A DNA stretch of 64,000 bases from the NCBI GenBank assembly GCA_003993805.1, contig RSEF01000005.1, forward strand, positions 13,735,980-13,799,979, given 5' to 3'. This stretch comes from Himantopus leucocephalus (taxonomy: Eukaryota; Chordata; Aves; Charadriiformes; Recurvirostridae). Made by a program: the position numbers and the translations under genes. Below the pieces are notes generated by a model that worked only from the letters and a program-made list of their open reading frames with translations, had not been told where the DNA came from and did not search any database. The first letter of the stretch is position 1, and each line of letters begins with the position of its first letter. Shown here one piece after another: positions 63,925 to 64,000 of the stretch.

Positions 63925-64000
63925 AAGTTCACCAATGATACCAAGCTGTGTGGAGCAGTCAACACGCTAGAGGGAAGGGATGCCATCCAGAGGGACCCGG
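63925..64000 (+). mobile_element. CR1 LINE ORF2 fragment, continues past window end
   Basis: In plus orientation the frame from 63925 reads KFTNDTKLCGAVNTLEGRDA followed by IQRDP. This corresponds to the CR1 reverse transcriptase segment that carries the catalytic aspartate pair. In CR1 this motif is normally F-A-D-D; here it reads F-T-N-D, so one catalytic aspartate is changed and this copy is dead. The element appears 5'-truncated just before 63925 and its 3' part lies outside the window, so its full length is unknown. Confidence 0.9.

Overview
This looks like vertebrate, almost certainly avian, nuclear DNA from a draft scaffold. The evidence is CR1 LINE retrotransposon remnants of bird type (3' ends with the conserved GGTTGGACT..GATGATCT..CCTTCCAAC block, or its reverse complement), no recognisable mammalian repeats, sparse short simple repeats, and one 100-N scaffold gap. 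I recognise no protein-coding exon of a host gene and no tRNA, rRNA, CRISPR array or prokaryotic feature. The short open frames across the window have the lengths expected by chance and match no family I know. The window is best read as intergenic or intronic sequence.

Layout. 1-27 kb: single-copy noncoding DNA, noticeably T+G-rich on the + strand. It holds a diverged pair of ~150-bp dispersed repeats (4011-4159 and 5843-5990), a minus-oriented CR1 3' end (8655-8842), a ~600-bp GC-richer block with a strong hairpin (10845-11450), homopolymers, and AT/GT microsatellites. 27.4-29.1 kb: a GC-richer stretch broken by the 100-N gap (28060-28159), with two single-N contig joins flanked by near-identical sequence that look like assembly artefacts. 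29-64 kb: noncoding DNA, A+C-rich on the + strand. It carries a short CR1 3' tail (35345-35402), a well-preserved 5'-truncated CR1 with an open C-terminal ORF2 fragment (about 45557-46256), an old palindromic MITE-like element (47779-47905), a decayed minus-strand CR1 (about 53825-54213), a triplicated assembly artefact (60701-61101), and the start of another CR1 ORF2 fragment running off the right edge (63925-64000).

No set of genes works together here. The points most worth following up are the apparent reversal of strand composition near 27-29 kb (convergent transcription, a replication-related switch, or a mis-oriented contig at the gap), the unexplained dispersed repeat pair, the palindromic MITE, and the false duplications at the single-N joins. 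I found no convincing undescribed biological system.
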